64,000 bases of DNA from Metabacillus halosaccharovorans (GCF_002019635.1 NZ_KV917371.1:1302001-1366000), one strand, 5' to 3'; positions 7,519 to 16,943 are shown, counted from the stretch's first letter. The notes: generated from the letters alone by a model not told the origin. Program-made: numbers and translations.

Positions 7519-9510
7519 ATGCAAATACCTATGATTTTATCCGGTCCTATCCTTCGTCGAGTAGACAATAATCAAGTGACAATTTGGTTGGCAACTAGTG
7601 AACATGTATCAATTACAGCAGAGGTATTGACCATTCAAAAATCACAAAAGAGCTTAAATTATGAGTCTTTCCCAGTCCAATCAAAAACAAAAACGATAAA
7701 CTTAGGAAAAAAATTGTTTGTCCATTTAATTAACATATATCCAACTAAAAAAAATTTCCCTGTCGAAGAACTACTGGGCTATAACCTTTATTTAGAAAAT
7801 GGCGCTCAAATGTATGATCTCGACAGCTTTCACTTATTAACCGCAAACCATCCAGATTCACTTGTTTATGAAGGATTAGACTATCCAACGTTTTATATTA
7901 GCACAAATAAAGAGTCGCCTGTTCTATATGGTTCCTGTCGCAAAGCACACGGAAAAGGACAAGATGCCTTACCGAGTGCTGATCAAACTCTCCAGCAACA
8001 TCGGTTTGATCTTAATTTACGACCATGCTCTCTTTTTATGCTTGGAGATCAAATATATGCAGATGATATTGCAGACCCACTTGTCCCTTATCTCCAATTA
8101 ATCACACACGAAATAATTGGTGAAAATGAAGATCTTACTTTAGTTGAACCTAAACTTCAGCAATATTTACATTACTTATACAAAATTCAAGGCAGACAGG
8201 AGATCATTGACACATTATGTAACTTTACATCCTCACATGCACACAACCATCTGATTTCCTTCGGTGAGTATGCAGCGATGTACCTGCTAAGCTGGAGCCC
8301 TGTTCTTTGGAATTTATTTCATCCAAATCATGATAAAGAACAGCTTCCAGAAAGATACGATGAACAATTGGAAGAGCTTCACGATTTTCGCCGAAACACA
8401 TCAAAAGTAAGAAGAGTGCTAGCCAATATCCCGACCTATATGATCTTTGATGATCACGATATAACAGACGATTGGAACATCTCATCCGAATGGAACAAAG
8501 ATGTATACGGAACGTCTCTTGGTAAACATATCATTTGCAATGGCTTAACAGCGTTTTGGGCATTTCAAGGTTGGGGAAATCAACCAGATACCTTTCATGA
8601 TGATTTTATCGAAACCATGCAACAATATGTGAAAACATATCCGATTGGATCCCAACCCTATCAAAAGTGGCAGGATACACTATTATCTTTTGACTCATGG
8701 CATTTTATCGCACCGACAACACCTCTCACTCTTTGCTTAGATACTCGTACACTTCGAGAATATGATTCTTCGAAAGCAAAAGTAAAACTACTGCATCTCA
8801 TAAACGAGACTGTGAAGACACCAATCTTAATAGGACAAAAGGGATGGACATTACTAGATCAATTGCTTAAAGATTCCAAATGGAAAAAAGGGAATATCCT
8901 TCGCATAGCATCACCTACACCTCTATATGGAGTAGATGTAATTGAATCTTTTTTAAAAAAGCAAGTGTATCCTTTTCAATACTTTGGTGCTTCCGTTCAG
9001 TATCAATTAGATTTTGAGGCGTGGAAATACAATTTAACCGGATTCTATTCTTTCCTTCACTTTTTATCAAAACATCAATTGAGAAAATGCATCATTTTAT
9101 CAGGTGATGTTCATTACGCCTCAGCTGTAAAGGCAAATGTCAGCCTGAATGGTGAAGAGCTTTCCATTTACCAAGTAACAAGCAGTCCGATGAAAAATAT
9201 AAGTTTTGATTGGTTAACAGGCAGCATGATAAAACTGATTGTGCGGCTTAACACTTTACGCAGAAATGAACCGATTCCGAAAAGGTTTGGCAAAAAAGAT
9301 GGAGCATGGACTGAGTTGGAAAACTCAAATCACGATAACACCGTCACATACTGGGAAGAGGAAATTAGCTATCAGTCACTAGAACATGGAACTATTGTCG
9401 AAACACAAAATAACCTTGGGCTTCTTCAAGATAAAAAGACAGCCCTACAAAATACTTTACTGATAAACACAGAGGAGCAACTCCATTTTGACCCATTTAG
9501 AAAATCATAG
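7519..9510 (+). CDS. PhoD-like metallophosphatase / alkaline phosphatase D family protein
   Basis: A ~663-residue protein of the PhoD metallophosphatase family. Metal-site motifs appear in order: YGSCRKAHG, FMLGDQIYADD, MIFDDHDITDDW and ILSGDVHYASA. There is no signal peptide or Tat motif, unlike secreted PhoD, so an intracellular phosphoesterase role is likely. The ATG at 7519 was preferred because AAGGTGG lies about 11 bases upstream; GTG codons at 7504 and 7507 overlap that site. No operon partner; transcribed divergently from the ThrE-type genes. Confidence 0.82.
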   Translation: MQIPMILSGPILRRVDNNQVTIWLATSEHVSITAEVLTIQKSQKSLNYESFPVQSKTKTINLGKKLFVHLINIYPTKKNFPVEELLGYNLYLENGAQMYDLDSFHLLTANHPDSLVYEGLDYPTFYISTNKESPVLYGSCRKAHGKGQDALPSADQTLQQHRFDLNLRPCSLFMLGDQIYADDIADPLVPYLQLITHEIIGENEDLTLVEPKLQQYLHYLYKIQGRQEIIDTLCNFTSSHAHNHLISFGEYAAMYLLSWSPVLWNLFHPNHDKEQLPERYDEQLEELHDFRRNTSKVRRVLANIPTYMIFDDHDITDDWNISSEWNKDVYGTSLGKHIICNGLTAFWAFQGWGNQPDTFHDDFIETMQQYVKTYPIGSQPYQKWQDTLLSFDSWHFIAPTTPLTLCLDTRTLREYDSSKAKVKLLHLINETVKTPILIGQKGWTLLDQLLKDSKWKKGNILRIASPTPLYGVDVIESFLKKQVYPFQYFGASVQYQLDFEAWKYNLTGFYSFLHFLSKHQLRKCIILSGDVHYASAVKANVSLNGEELSIYQVTSSPMKNISFDWLTGSMIKLIVRLNTLRRNEPIPKRFGKKDGAWTELENSNHDNTVTYWEEEISYQSLEHGTIVETQNNLGLLQDKKTALQNTLLINTEEQLHFDPFRKS

Positions 9511-9555
9511 ATACCTTTCTTTCGCAAACATGTCAAAAACACCATGTAATATATG

Positions 9556-9584
9556 TTGACATGATATGTTACACGTTTTAAAAT
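9556..9584 (+). promoter_or_regulatory. Candidate SigA promoter before ade
   Basis: TTGACA (9556-9561), 17-base spacer, TAAAAT (9579-9584). It lies 146 bases before the ade start, with a terminator-like hairpin in between. Confidence 0.5.
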
Positions 9585-9625
9585 GTATGCTAATCTATAA
9601 GAAAATATAAAAATCTGGATGACTT

Positions 9626-9662
9626 CCGCAAAGAGAAAGTATCTTTTTCTTGCGGTTTTTTA
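9626..9662 (+). terminator. Terminator-like hairpin in the ade leader
   Basis: Imperfect arms CCGCAAAGAGAAAG and CTTTTTCTTGCGG followed by TTTTTT. It could end the PhoD-like transcript or act as an attenuator in the ade leader, because the candidate promoter lies upstream of it. Confidence 0.65.
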
Positions 9663-9729
9663 TTACAGTCATTTAAATAAAATCATTTTGGGAACTATAC
9701 TACCGGCAAAGGAAAGGAGCTTTTTCCTA

Positions 9730-11460
9730 ATGAATCATTCTTTAACTAGAAAACTAGCTGCATCAGCAAAGAAGGTAAAAGCTGATATCGTGATAAAAAA
9801 CGGAAAATTCATTGACGTATTTAATGGTGAAATTATCGAAGAGAACATTGCGATTCAAGATGGAATCATCATCGGAATTGGTCAATATGAGGGTAAAAAA
9901 ACCATTGATGCAAATGGGAAATATATTTCTCCCGGATTTATCGACGGACATGTACACATAGAATCCGCCATGGTCACTCCACAGCAGTTTTCACAGGTTG
10001 TCGTTCCAAACGGTGTTACTACAGTCATTGCCGACCCGCATGAAATTGCAAATGTAAGTGGTAAGACAGGCATTCAATTTATGATTGATTCCGCTAAAAA
10101 CCTTCCTCTAAACATATTCTTTATGCTGCCATCCTGTGTTCCTGCAACACCATTTGAAAACGCAGGAGCTACATTATCAGCGAATGATCTAAGGGAATTT
10201 TATCAGGAAGACACTGTACTTGGTCTTGCAGAAGTAATGGATTTTCCATCCGTCTTTCATCAAGAACAAATGATGATGGAAAAGCTCTCTGACGCTCATC
10301 AACTTGGGAAAAAAATTGATGGTCATGCTGCCGGAATTACTGGAGATGCTTTAAATGTATATGCAGCTGCAGGTATTAAAACAGATCATGAATGTGTCAC
10401 TCCCGAGGAAGCACATGAAAGGTTAAAAAGAGGGATGTATGTGATGCTGAGGGAGGGTTCCGCAGCCAGAGATGTAAAAGCCCTTTTGCCGGTTATCACA
10501 GAACGAAATGCAAGACGCTGTCTATTTGTTACAGATGATAAACACTTAGATGACTTGATTGCAGAAGGAAGCATTGATTATAACATTTCCCTATCTATTG
10601 AAAATGGAATTGATCCGATCACTGCCTACCAAATGGCGACACTTCATGCAGCCGAGTGTTTTGGATTAACAACAAAAGGTGCTATTGCTCCCGGATATGA
10701 TGCCGATCTTATCTTTTTAGATGATCTGCATACCGTTAAAGTTAACCAAGTATTCATTAAAGGAGAACTCATTGCAGAAGAAGGTCATTGTGTACATTCT
10801 TCTTATAAAACAGATATGATACCTTCCTCCTTATTAGATACGATCCATATTAACGAAATAGGCCTTGAAGATATCCAAATACCTTGTCCAAAAGATGCAT
10901 CAGCCAATATTATTGAAATCATCCCTAATAAAATTATCACAAAGCATGTAGTGGAAAAAGTTGATTCTGAGAATGGCCATTTCCAACCCTCGATTACAAC
11001 GGATCAGCTTAAAATGACTGTGATTGAACGACATTCCTCTACAGGAAATATCGGGTTAGGTATTGTAAAAGGGTTCGGCTTAACGTCTGGAGCCATTGCT
11101 TCAACTGTTGCCCATGACTCTCATAACATCATCGCAATCGGGACAAATGATCAAGATCTTCTAAAGGCAATAGACGTTTTAAAAGCAATGGGAGGCGGCT
11201 TAGTTGTGGTGAAGGATGATGAGGTGATTGCATCATTGCCACTTGAAATTTCAGGTTTAATGACGACTGCTCCTTTTATTCAAATTAATGAAAGTCTGAA
11301 GGAAATAGACAAAGCCTTGTTTGAAATTGGGTTTTCTGGAAATTTTAATCCTTTTTTGACCATGTCATTTTTGGCTTTACCCGTTATTCCGGAACTTAAA
11401 TTAACAGATTTAGGGCTGTTTCAGGTGAAGGATTTTAAGCATATTGAGGTTATTCAGTAG
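9730..11460 (+). CDS. ade: Adenine deaminase
   Basis: A 576-residue amidohydrolase that converts adenine to hypoxanthine and ammonia in purine salvage. Metal-binding motifs include the N-terminal GHVHIESAMVTP and ADPHEIANVSG. The C-terminal GLTSGAIASTVAHDSHN is diagnostic of AdeC-type enzymes. ATG 9730 was chosen because AAAGGAG lies 9 bases upstream and gives the usual family length (~577); a longer in-frame extension to 9619 would run through the upstream hairpin and is not credible. Confidence 0.93.
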   Translation: MNHSLTRKLAASAKKVKADIVIKNGKFIDVFNGEIIEENIAIQDGIIIGIGQYEGKKTIDANGKYISPGFIDGHVHIESAMVTPQQFSQVVVPNGVTTVIADPHEIANVSGKTGIQFMIDSAKNLPLNIFFMLPSCVPATPFENAGATLSANDLREFYQEDTVLGLAEVMDFPSVFHQEQMMMEKLSDAHQLGKKIDGHAAGITGDALNVYAAAGIKTDHECVTPEEAHERLKRGMYVMLREGSAARDVKALLPVITERNARRCLFVTDDKHLDDLIAEGSIDYNISLSIENGIDPITAYQMATLHAAECFGLTTKGAIAPGYDADLIFLDDLHTVKVNQVFIKGELIAEEGHCVHSSYKTDMIPSSLLDTIHINEIGLEDIQIPCPKDASANIIEIIPNKIITKHVVEKVDSENGHFQPSITTDQLKMTVIERHSSTGNIGLGIVKGFGLTSGAIASTVAHDSHNIIAIGTNDQDLLKAIDVLKAMGGGLVVVKDDEVIASLPLEISGLMTTAPFIQINESLKEIDKALFEIGFSGNFNPFLTMSFLALPVIPELKLTDLGLFQVKDFKHIEVIQ

Positions 11461-11504
11461 GGATGTTTCCAATATGATGCTGCCTCCTAATACAGGGAAA
11501 CAAG

Positions 11505-11632
11505 TTCGTTCCATTACGCTCCCGACACAAGACTCGCCGGGGAGGAAGCTGAGCCTCCTCTGCTTCGCCTGTGGGGTCTCAGCCTTTCCTCTACTTCCCG
11601 CGGGAGTCACGTGTCTTCCGCTCCATTTCACT
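11505..11632 (-). repeat. GC-rich interspersed palindromic repeat, copy 1
   Basis: About 128 bases, much richer in GC than the surroundings. Read on the minus strand it shares ordered blocks with 44421-44553: GGAGCG, GACTCC.GCGGGA, GAGACCCC and GAGGAGGCTCA. It contains nested inverted repeats (GGCTGAG/CTCAGC). This type of element recurs in intergenic gaps of Bacillaceae genomes. It sits between ade and the convergent gene. Confidence 0.75.
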
Positions 11633-11741
11633 ATAGGTTTAATAAACATTAGAAAACAACATACTTTTTGAAAACTTCAATAATAACCCTAACCTTATAT
11701 CCCTTAAAAGCCAATTCTCGCTTTAGGGAATTCCCTTTTGT

Positions 11742-12764
11742 TCACCTCTTATGTAAAGCATCTTCCCACATCTCTAATTTTGGATGATCAATTCCGAGAA
11801 TTTTGAAGTAACTGTATGCCAGAAGGTCGATGTCAATGAAAGATGATGATTCTATTTTATTTAAATAATCATGTATTTCGGGTTCTGCTAATGGTGATAG
11901 TTGATGGACTAATGCTTCGAAAATTGTTCCCTGTAAGTTTTCTTCAACCTGATGATAAGCTTTTCGTAATTCATTTACTGCATGTTCTGATTTTATATTT
12001 TCGATAATTGAAGTGGCAAAGATATTGGCTTCCTCATCACTTAGGTAAACCTTCATAGCTTCAACAACTTCATCTGTTTGGAATGTGATAAGTGCTTCGG
12101 ATATTTCCTCCAACAGCATATCATCGTCTCTTGTTAAAAGAGAGGCGAGTTGAACTGTGGCTTCCTTCATCTCCATTAGCCCCATCATATAGACGGCCAA
12201 ATATCCGTCATATTGAAACCATTCTTCATTTCTATTCGCTTCAAACATCATCATTACTTGATTCTTCGATATGTATTTCCTTTTCACCAGGGTAGATGCA
12301 ATTTTTTTCGCTAAAAGATATGTATTCATATCAAAGTTGCTTTCACTTTCAAGTCTGGTCAGGATATTTATGTACTCCCTCCACACTTCATCTTCCGAGC
12401 CATCTACAAGCACTCTATAAAGATCCCAGTCTTGTTCTTGAAATATACCTGATAATAAATGCTGGTTTCTCAAGATGATATCAGGGGTAAAGTCCAGTAA
12501 TAATTGGGCAAAAAAATGACGAATACTATCATGTACCTGGCCTAGTCCCTTTTCTACTACATTCGATGTCTCTTCATCCTCGGGATCCATCTTTACATAT
12601 AAGAGAAGTGATGCTTTCTCAGGATTATCTATAGCTTCTTGGAGTAAAATCCTCGTCCATTCGCGTTTTTTATTCGGATAGTCGTGAAGAGTTTGGGCAA
12701 TAAACTCTTGTAGAAACCGATCATTTGTTGTGATATATTGGTCAATTATTCTTTCATAAGTCAT
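11742..12764 (-). CDS. Unrecognised protein, probable helical-repeat (HEAT-like) fold
   Basis: A 340-residue acidic, soluble protein without a signal peptide or membrane segments. It appears almost wholly alpha-helical, with repeated amphipathic pairs of 30-40 residues (for example AVYMMGLMEMKEATVQLASLL, and EEISEALITFQTDEVVEAMKVYL), as in HEAT/ARM-type scaffolds. No catalytic motif is visible and I do not recognise the family. It has its own promoter region, divergent from the trehalose operon, but nothing ties it to trehalose use. A binding or adaptor role is only a guess from the fold. Confidence 0.7.
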   Translation of the reverse strand: MTYERIIDQYITTNDRFLQEFIAQTLHDYPNKKREWTRILLQEAIDNPEKASLLLYVKMDPEDEETSNVVEKGLGQVHDSIRHFFAQLLLDFTPDIILRNQHLLSGIFQEQDWDLYRVLVDGSEDEVWREYINILTRLESESNFDMNTYLLAKKIASTLVKRKYISKNQVMMMFEANRNEEWFQYDGYLAVYMMGLMEMKEATVQLASLLTRDDDMLLEEISEALITFQTDEVVEAMKVYLSDEEANIFATSIIENIKSEHAVNELRKAYHQVEENLQGTIFEALVHQLSPLAEPEIHDYLNKIESSSFIDIDLLAYSYFKILGIDHPKLEMWEDALHKR

Positions 12765-12882
12765 TTTTTATATTCCTTTCTGCTCACTCAAAACTCCTTT
12801 CAGTTTTACCATGTTATGTATCAGTAATTCAATGAAACAATGAATAAAATGTTTACTAAAAATGAAACCGATTTAATTTTTA

Positions 12883-12932
12883 TTGACAACATGTATATAC
12901 AAGTTTATGATAATACCATAGTTGTATATACA
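12883..12932 (+). promoter_or_regulatory. tre promoter with two TreR-type operators
   Basis: TTGACA (12883-12888), 17 bases, TATGAT (12906-12911). A perfect palindrome TGTATATACA lies inside the spacer (12892-12901) and an identical copy lies downstream of the -10 (12923-12932). The centres are 31 bases apart, about three helical turns. This resembles the paired TreR operators of B. subtilis treP. Confidence 0.8.
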
Positions 12933-12955
12933 GATTTCAAAAGATAGTTCCTAAA

Positions 12956-12969
12956 TGAAAACGCTATAT
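12956..12969 (+). promoter_or_regulatory. Candidate cre site (CcpA) before treP
   Basis: TGAAAACGCTATAT agrees with TGWAANCGNTNWCA except at the last two positions. It lies downstream of the tre promoter, where CcpA could block elongation; CcpA repression of treP is established in B. subtilis. Confidence 0.45.
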
Positions 12970-13004
12970 AACAAAGAAAAGGATACTATACGGGAGGGAA
13001 AACC

Positions 13005-14405
13005 ATGAGTGTCGATCAAAAACAAGTAAGTCAAATCATTGATGCCATTGGTGGAAAAGATAATATTTCCGCAGCCACACATTGTGTAACACGTTTACGC
13101 TTTGCTTTGGTTGATGAAGAAAAAGTAAATAAAGAAGCACTTGAAGACATTTCATTAGTAAAAGGGTCTTTTTCAACAAATGGACAGTTTCAGGTTGTCA
13201 TCGGTCAAGGAACTGTAGATAAGGTTTACAAAGAGCTTGTTCAGCAAACAGGAGTAGGAGAGGCATCAAAGGACGATGTTAAGAAAGCTTCTGAGAAGAA
13301 TTTAAATCCACTTCAACGCGCCATAAAAACATTGGCTGATATCTTTATACCGATTCTCCCGGCTATTGTAACCGCCGGGTTATTAATGGGAATTAATAAT
13401 ATCTTAACAGGACCAGGCATTTTCTTTGATGAACAATCACTAGTGGATGTTTATCCACAATGGGCAGACCTGGCTAACATTATTAACTTAATTGCTAATA
13501 CAGCCTTTACCTTTTTACCAGGACTCATAGGTTGGTCAGCTGTTAATCGTTTCGGCGGAAGTCCTTTACTCGGAATTGTGCTCGGTTTAATGTTAGTACA
13601 TCCAGATCTATTAAATGCTTGGGGATATGGTTCTGCTGAAGAAATACCTACATGGAACCTATTTGGATTAGAAGTGGAAAAAATCGGCTATCAAGGCCAG
13701 GTTTTACCGATTTTGGTTGCCTCATTCTTACTAGCTAAATTGGAAATCTTTTTAAGAAAACATGTTCCTGATGGGATTCAGCTATTAATTGTTCCTCCAT
13801 TAACACTATTAATCACAGGTTTTGCTTCATTCATTGTGATCGGACCTGTGACATTCGCAATAGGAAATGTATTAACAGATGGAGTTATTGCGATCTTTGA
13901 AAACTTTGCTGCACTTGGCGGTCTTATCTATGGCGGATTATATGCTTTATTAGTTGTAACAGGTATGCATCATACTTTCCTAGCTGTTGATATTCAATTA
14001 GCAAATGCAGGAGGAACATTCCTCTGGCCAATGCTTGCTCTTTCAAATATTGCACAAGGCTCTGCTGCATTTGCAATGATGCTTATTTTAAAAGAAGAGA
14101 AACAAAAGGGCTTAGCGTTAACATCAAGTATTTCAGCTTGGCTGGGTGTTACAGAACCAGCCATGTTCGGTGTGAATTTGCGTTATCGTTATCCATTCAT
14201 CGCAGCACTAATTGGTTCTGCTATCGCAGGTTTATTTATCTCCATTAATGGAGTGAAGGCATTTTCGATTGGAGTTGGCGGATTACCGGGCTTCTTATCA
14301 ATTGATTCACAATTCTGGCCTTCATTCTTTATCGGAATGGCCATTGTCCTTGTTGTACCGTTTGGTTTAACCTATTTGTTAGCTAAAATTAAAAAGGAAA
14401 AATAA
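13005..14405 (+). CDS. treP: PTS trehalose-specific enzyme IIBC
   Basis: A 466-residue membrane permease that imports trehalose and phosphorylates it to trehalose 6-phosphate. The N-terminal IIB domain (about residues 1-85) carries the phosphorylated Cys27 in THCVTRLRFAL. A hydrophobic IIC domain (about 105-460) follows, with VTGMHHTFLAVD and WLGVTEPAMFGVN typical of the glucose/sucrose/trehalose class. There is no IIA domain, as usual for TreP, so it must borrow IIA from another PTS. GGGAGG precedes the ATG. First gene of treP-treA-treR. Confidence 0.94.
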   Translation: MSVDQKQVSQIIDAIGGKDNISAATHCVTRLRFALVDEEKVNKEALEDISLVKGSFSTNGQFQVVIGQGTVDKVYKELVQQTGVGEASKDDVKKASEKNLNPLQRAIKTLADIFIPILPAIVTAGLLMGINNILTGPGIFFDEQSLVDVYPQWADLANIINLIANTAFTFLPGLIGWSAVNRFGGSPLLGIVLGLMLVHPDLLNAWGYGSAEEIPTWNLFGLEVEKIGYQGQVLPILVASFLLAKLEIFLRKHVPDGIQLLIVPPLTLLITGFASFIVIGPVTFAIGNVLTDGVIAIFENFAALGGLIYGGLYALLVVTGMHHTFLAVDIQLANAGGTFLWPMLALSNIAQGSAAFAMMLILKEEKQKGLALTSSISAWLGVTEPAMFGVNLRYRYPFIAALIGSAIAGLFISINGVKAFSIGVGGLPGFLSIDSQFWPSFFIGMAIVLVVPFGLTYLLAKIKKEK

Positions 14406-14409
14406 TGCA

Positions 14410-14440
14410 AAAAGGGACGAGATGTTTGTCCCTTTTCTTG
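14410..14440 (+). terminator. Intraoperon terminator-like hairpin between treP and treA
   Basis: Arms AAAAGGGAC (14410-14418) and GTCCCTTTT (14428-14436) with a 9-base loop, followed by CTTG rather than a long T-run. It starts a few bases after the treP stop and may lower treA/treR expression relative to treP. Confidence 0.6.
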
Positions 14441-14485
14441 CGTTTCATCCATAGAAGTAAAAAATACACAACGGTGGTGTTTATA

Positions 14486-16171
14486 TTGAATAACCCTTGG
14501 TGGAAAAAATCCGTCGTATATCAAATTTATCCAAAAAGCTTTTGCGATACATCCGGAAATGGTGTAGGCGATATTCAAGGAATTATTAGCAAGTTATCTT
14601 ATTTGAAAAATCTCGGTGTTGATGTGATATGGTTAACACCTATCTATGCTTCACCTCAAAAAGATAATGGCTATGATATCAGTGATTATTACGCAATACA
14701 TGAAGAATACGGAACAATGAATGACTTTGATGAGCTACTGGAAAAATCCCATCAGCTTGGCATTAAAGTGATCATGGATATTGTCGTTAACCATACGTCA
14801 ACAGAACATACCTGGTTTAAAGAAGCGAAAAAATCCAAATCAAACCCATATCGTGATTATTATATTTGGAAAGATCCGAAAGAAGACGGTTCTGAACCAA
14901 CTAACTGGGTTTCCAAATTTGGTGGTCCTGCCTGGGAATATGACGAAGAAACAGAACAGTACTACCTCCACTTATTCGATGTTACACAGGCTGATCTAAA
15001 CTGGGAGAATGAAGAGCTGCGAAAAGAAGTGTACAATATGATGAACTTTTGGTTTGAAAAAGGGGTCGATGGCTTCAGACTTGATGTCATTAACTTAATC
15101 TCAAAAGACCAAAATTTCCCGGATGATGATGGTTCCGTTGCACCTGGTGACGGCAGAAAATTCTATACAGACGGTCCACGTGTACACGAATTTATTCACG
15201 AAATGAACAAGGAAGTCTTTTCAAAGCATGACAGTATGACAGTCGGTGAAATGTCATCAACAACCATTGATCACTGTATTCAATATTCAAATCCTGAACG
15301 TGAAGAATTAAGCATGACCTTTAACTTTCATCACTTAAAGGTTGATTATCCTAACGGGGAAAAATGGGCAATTGGTGATATGGACTTCCCTGCATTGAAA
15401 AAAATCCTTTCTACCTGGCAAACAGGCATGAATACAGGTGGAGGGTGGAACGCTTTATTCTGGTGTAACCATGACCAGCCAAGAGTAGTGTCCCGCTATG
15501 GAAATGATGCTGAATACCATAACGAGTCAGCCAAGATGCTGGCAACAACGATTCACATGATGCAGGGGACTCCTTATATTTATCAGGGAGAAGAATTTGG
15601 GATGACAGATCCTAAGTTTACATCTATTGAGGAATATCGGGATGTTGAGTCATTAAATATGTACAAAATATTGAAAGAAAAAGGAATGCAAGAAGAAGAG
15701 ATTCTTGAAATTCTGCAGCATAAATCACGTGATAATTCGAGAACACCTGTCCAATGGAATGATTCAAAGCATGCCGGCTTCACAACAGGGTCTCCATGGA
15801 TAAATGTAGCTAATAATTATCCACAAATTAATGCAGAAAACGCAGTTGCAGATAAAGACTCTATTTTTTATCATTATCAAAAACTTATAACCTTACGTAA
15901 AGAATATGATATTATCACAACTGGTCATTACGAGCTTTTAGTAGAAAATGATCCATCTATTTTTGCTTATTTACGAAGTACATCGACGGAGAAGCTTTTA
16001 GTGCTAAATAATTTTTATAACAAACCGGCAACATTTATCTTACCTGATTCTGTTGAGGTAGATGGATATAAGCCGGAAATCCTCATATCTAATTATGATG
16101 ATACGGGATTGTCATTTAAGAATATGACATTGCGCCCTTATGAATCGGTTGTGTATCATTTACTAAAATAA
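14486..16171 (+). CDS. treA: Trehalose-6-phosphate hydrolase
   Basis: A 561-residue GH13 enzyme that splits trehalose 6-phosphate into glucose and glucose 6-phosphate in the cytoplasm. It has an alpha-amylase-type barrel with DIVVNHTSTEH, nucleophile segment DGFRLDVINLIS, acid/base segment VGEMSS and NHDQPR, then a C-terminal beta domain ending in NMTLRPYESVVYHL. The TTG at 14486 was chosen because GGTGGTG lies 6 bases upstream and it gives the same length as B. subtilis TreA. An ATG at 14405 would read through the intercistronic hairpin. Confidence 0.92.
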   Translation: MNNPWWKKSVVYQIYPKSFCDTSGNGVGDIQGIISKLSYLKNLGVDVIWLTPIYASPQKDNGYDISDYYAIHEEYGTMNDFDELLEKSHQLGIKVIMDIVVNHTSTEHTWFKEAKKSKSNPYRDYYIWKDPKEDGSEPTNWVSKFGGPAWEYDEETEQYYLHLFDVTQADLNWENEELRKEVYNMMNFWFEKGVDGFRLDVINLISKDQNFPDDDGSVAPGDGRKFYTDGPRVHEFIHEMNKEVFSKHDSMTVGEMSSTTIDHCIQYSNPEREELSMTFNFHHLKVDYPNGEKWAIGDMDFPALKKILSTWQTGMNTGGGWNALFWCNHDQPRVVSRYGNDAEYHNESAKMLATTIHMMQGTPYIYQGEEFGMTDPKFTSIEEYRDVESLNMYKILKEKGMQEEEILEILQHKSRDNSRTPVQWNDSKHAGFTTGSPWINVANNYPQINAENAVADKDSIFYHYQKLITLRKEYDIITTGHYELLVENDPSIFAYLRSTSTEKLLVLNNFYNKPATFILPDSVEVDGYKPEILISNYDDTGLSFKNMTLRPYESVVYHLLK

Positions 16172-16223
16172 GACGTTTTAACATCCTTCACCTGTTCATG
16201 GTAAGATAGGGATGGTGATAAAA

Positions 16224-16943
16224 ATGAGACAAAATAAATACCTTACAATATATAAAGAATTAACAGATCGCATTAAATCTGGTGAGGTAAAGCCTGGTGA
16301 GGTTCTTCCCTCCGAAAATGATTTAACGATTCAATTTGATACGAGCAGGGAAACCATTCGTAAAGCTCTTAACCTTTTATCTCAAAACGGCTTTATCCAG
16401 AAGATTAAAGGGAAAGGTTCAGTTGTCATTGATGTTCAAAAAATGAGTTTTCCCATCTCAGGGCTGGTAAGTTTTAAGGAAGTATCCAAAAATCTACAGA
16501 TGGAATCAGTTATTACAAGGGTTCATGATTTTGGTCTTATTAAGCCGGATGATTTTTTAACGCAACAATTGGATGCCACGAGTAGTGATGAGGTATGGAA
16601 GGTTACCCGTTCACGTGAAATAAATGGGGTTAACATCATTTTGGACAAAGACTACTTTTTAAAAAAATATGTCCCTACCCTTACAAAGGAAATTTGCGAA
16701 GGCTCTATTTACGAGTATCTTGAAAATCAGCTCAATTTAAATATCAGCTTTGCCAAAAAGGAAATTGTTGTAGAGGATTGTACAGATGAAGACAGAAAAT
16801 ACCTTGATTTAGAAGGCTTTTCTCATATCGTTGTTGTCAAAAACTATGTGTATTTGGAAAACACAAGTTTGTTTCAATACACCGAATCACGGCATCGCCT
16901 TGATAAATTCCGCTTTATTGACTTTGCAAGACGCAGCGTGTAA
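16224..16943 (+). CDS. treR: Trehalose operon repressor TreR (GntR/HutC family)
   Basis: A 239-residue regulator. The N-terminal winged helix (about residues 5-70, LPSENDLTIQFDTSRETIRKA) is followed by a UTRA ligand-binding domain (about 90-235). The family ending FQYTESRHRLDKFRF is present. It would repress treP-treA-treR by binding the two TGTATATACA operators and be released by trehalose 6-phosphate, as in B. subtilis. ATG 16224 has GGTGAT 4 bases upstream; an in-frame ATG at 16212 lacks a site. Confidence 0.92.
   Translation: MRQNKYLTIYKELTDRIKSGEVKPGEVLPSENDLTIQFDTSRETIRKALNLLSQNGFIQKIKGKGSVVIDVQKMSFPISGLVSFKEVSKNLQMESVITRVHDFGLIKPDDFLTQQLDATSSDEVWKVTRSREINGVNIILDKDYFLKKYVPTLTKEICEGSIYEYLENQLNLNISFAKKEIVVEDCTDEDRKYLDLEGFSHIVVVKNYVYLENTSLFQYTESRHRLDKFRFIDFARRSV

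Noticed and set aside
9590-9729. Adenine riboswitch before ade
   Set aside because: Only about 40 bases precede the hairpin and the conserved aptamer core is absent.
9619-9729. N-terminal extension of adenine deaminase
   Set aside because: It covers the leader hairpin and lacks family similarity; ATG 9730 has a strong site.
11444-11671. Overlapping frames across the GC-rich repeat after ade
   Set aside because: They arise from the palindromic GC-rich repeat and occur on both strands without ribosome sites.
14405-14485. N-terminal extension of TreA
   Set aside because: It would translate an intercistronic hairpin, lacks a ribosome site and exceeds the family length.
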